Origin: Paenibacillus koleovorans NBRC 103111
GTDB lineage: Bacteria > Bacillota > Bacilli > Paenibacillales > NBRC-103111
DNA: 41,823 bases
NCBI RefSeq assembly: GCF_004000845.1
Contig: NZ_BIMA01000059.1
Coordinates: forward strand, 1-41,823
Reading direction: 5' to 3'
The position numbers were made by a program, and so were the translations under genes. Of this stretch, positions 41,401-41,823 are shown one piece after another. Within the stretch, counting starts at the first letter, position 1. Each line of letters begins with the position of its first letter. Below the pieces are notes generated by a model. It saw only the letters and a list, made by a program, of their open reading frames with translations. It did not search any database and was not told the origin of the DNA.

Positions 41401-41423
41401 AAAAGGGAATCACGCGGATTCCC
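41401..41423 (-). terminator. Minus-strand terminator-like hairpin
   Basis: GGGAATC pairs with GATTCCC, followed on the minus strand by TTTTCTC. It could end a transcript from the right, but no gene there is convincing. Confidence 0.5.
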
Positions 41424-41823
41424 TTCGGGCTTCATCGGCTCCTGAACGCTTCGTCCTCCCACGTTCGCAAAACAAGCCGTTCCAGAAATTGAACGCCAAG
41501 CGACAGATGCGGAGGGAGCCTCCGGTTTGCCAGGAAGCAGACATTCCTTTCAGTTTGATGCCGCCATCGAAAAAGTAAAACAACTCCTAAATATGGGTGC
41601 GGATATCCTTCAACAGACCCAATGTGTAAAAATAGGCGCGATGGTAGCTGTCCGTACAGCGACGTTAAGGCTTGTAGACTTGCATTTCTCTGATACCCAA
41701 ACAGCTTCTCTGTTAACAATTAACGAAAGCTCATAACGAAGAGCATCAAAAACATACTAAAGGATGTATGAACCGCTCCGATTCGCAATTATGATAGGGG
41801 TAACCTAACGAATTGGAGGAAAA
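41424..41823. other. Right edge: no confident gene, ribosome binding site of a gene beyond the window
   Basis: Short frames exist on both strands (for example plus 41527-41736, with FDAAIEKVKQLL; minus 41432-41719, starting TTG), but neither has a good ribosome binding site or recognisable motif. The last bases read GGAGGA (41815-41820) with TATGAT at about 41790, so a plus-strand gene probably begins just outside. Confidence 0.4.

Noticed and set aside
41432-41719. Minus-strand gene at the right edge
   Set aside because: TTG start with no good ribosome binding site and no motif; only a downstream hairpin supports it.

Overview
The window looks like chromosome of a Bacillota species, most likely Paenibacillaceae (Paenibacillus/Cohnella-like). 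The signs are strong GGAGG-type ribosome binding sites, frequent GTG and TTG starts, moderately high GC, an AraR-regulated araDBA operon, an HPr-kinase homologue, YpsA, an ECF41 sigma factor and Gly/Ser-rich polysaccharide-degrading enzymes. The genus assignment is inference from gene content. I see no rRNA, tRNA or CRISPR array.

Layout. 0.1-6 kb: a TIMP/NTR-like secreted membrane protein, a glutaredoxin, two APH-fold phosphotransferases, a sugar-phosphate isomerase-like TIM barrel and an E. coli-type chorismate synthase. 6.3-9.7 kb: a sugar-acid-type cluster (IlvD/Edd dehydratase and SDR dehydrogenase, with a divergent FCD-GntR regulator whose probable operator covers the SDR promoter). 9.8-13.7 kb: Nudix hydrolase, bile acid:Na+ symporter-family protein, a YidC paralogue, and an SH3-NlpC/P60 wall hydrolase. 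13.7-20.3 kb: an orphan antitoxin-like gene, then a secreted polysaccharide lyase family 8 enzyme divergent from a GHL6-like glycoside hydrolase. 20.3-22.9 kb: repeat-rich intergenic DNA around a nitroreductase. 24-33.4 kb: L-arabinose catabolism (araD-araB-araA), a divergent HprK-like gene, a RelE-type toxin-antitoxin pair, a histidine phosphatase pseudogene, araR and fumC. Palindromic AraR-type boxes lie upstream of both araD and araR. 33.6-38.3 kb: ypsA, a PPOX flavoprotein, a D-2-hydroxyacid dehydrogenase and an ECF41 sigma factor divergent from its probable NAD(P)-binding target, with two face-to-face TGTCACA-N16-CGTT promoters. 38.4-41.8 kb: an MFS exporter, a DUF3817 protein, a small membrane ORF, an RHS remnant and the ribosome binding site of a gene beyond the edge.

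The most unusual structure is not a gene. Three intergenic elements (near 3.3, 20.7 and 22.4 kb) each carry four copies of a ~20-nt motif in forward-forward-reverse-reverse order. The forward motifs are exactly 51 nt apart in all three; the reverse motifs are 51, 51 and 53 nt apart. A separate array of five imperfect 52-bp repeats lies just upstream of ypsA, and a further family is dispersed in the 21-21.5 kb gap. A second theme is low-complexity, microsatellite-like insertions inside otherwise conserved proteins (YidC, the GHL6 hydrolase, AraA, the AraB N-terminus, the AraR linker). Together these suggest a genome prone to repeat expansion.
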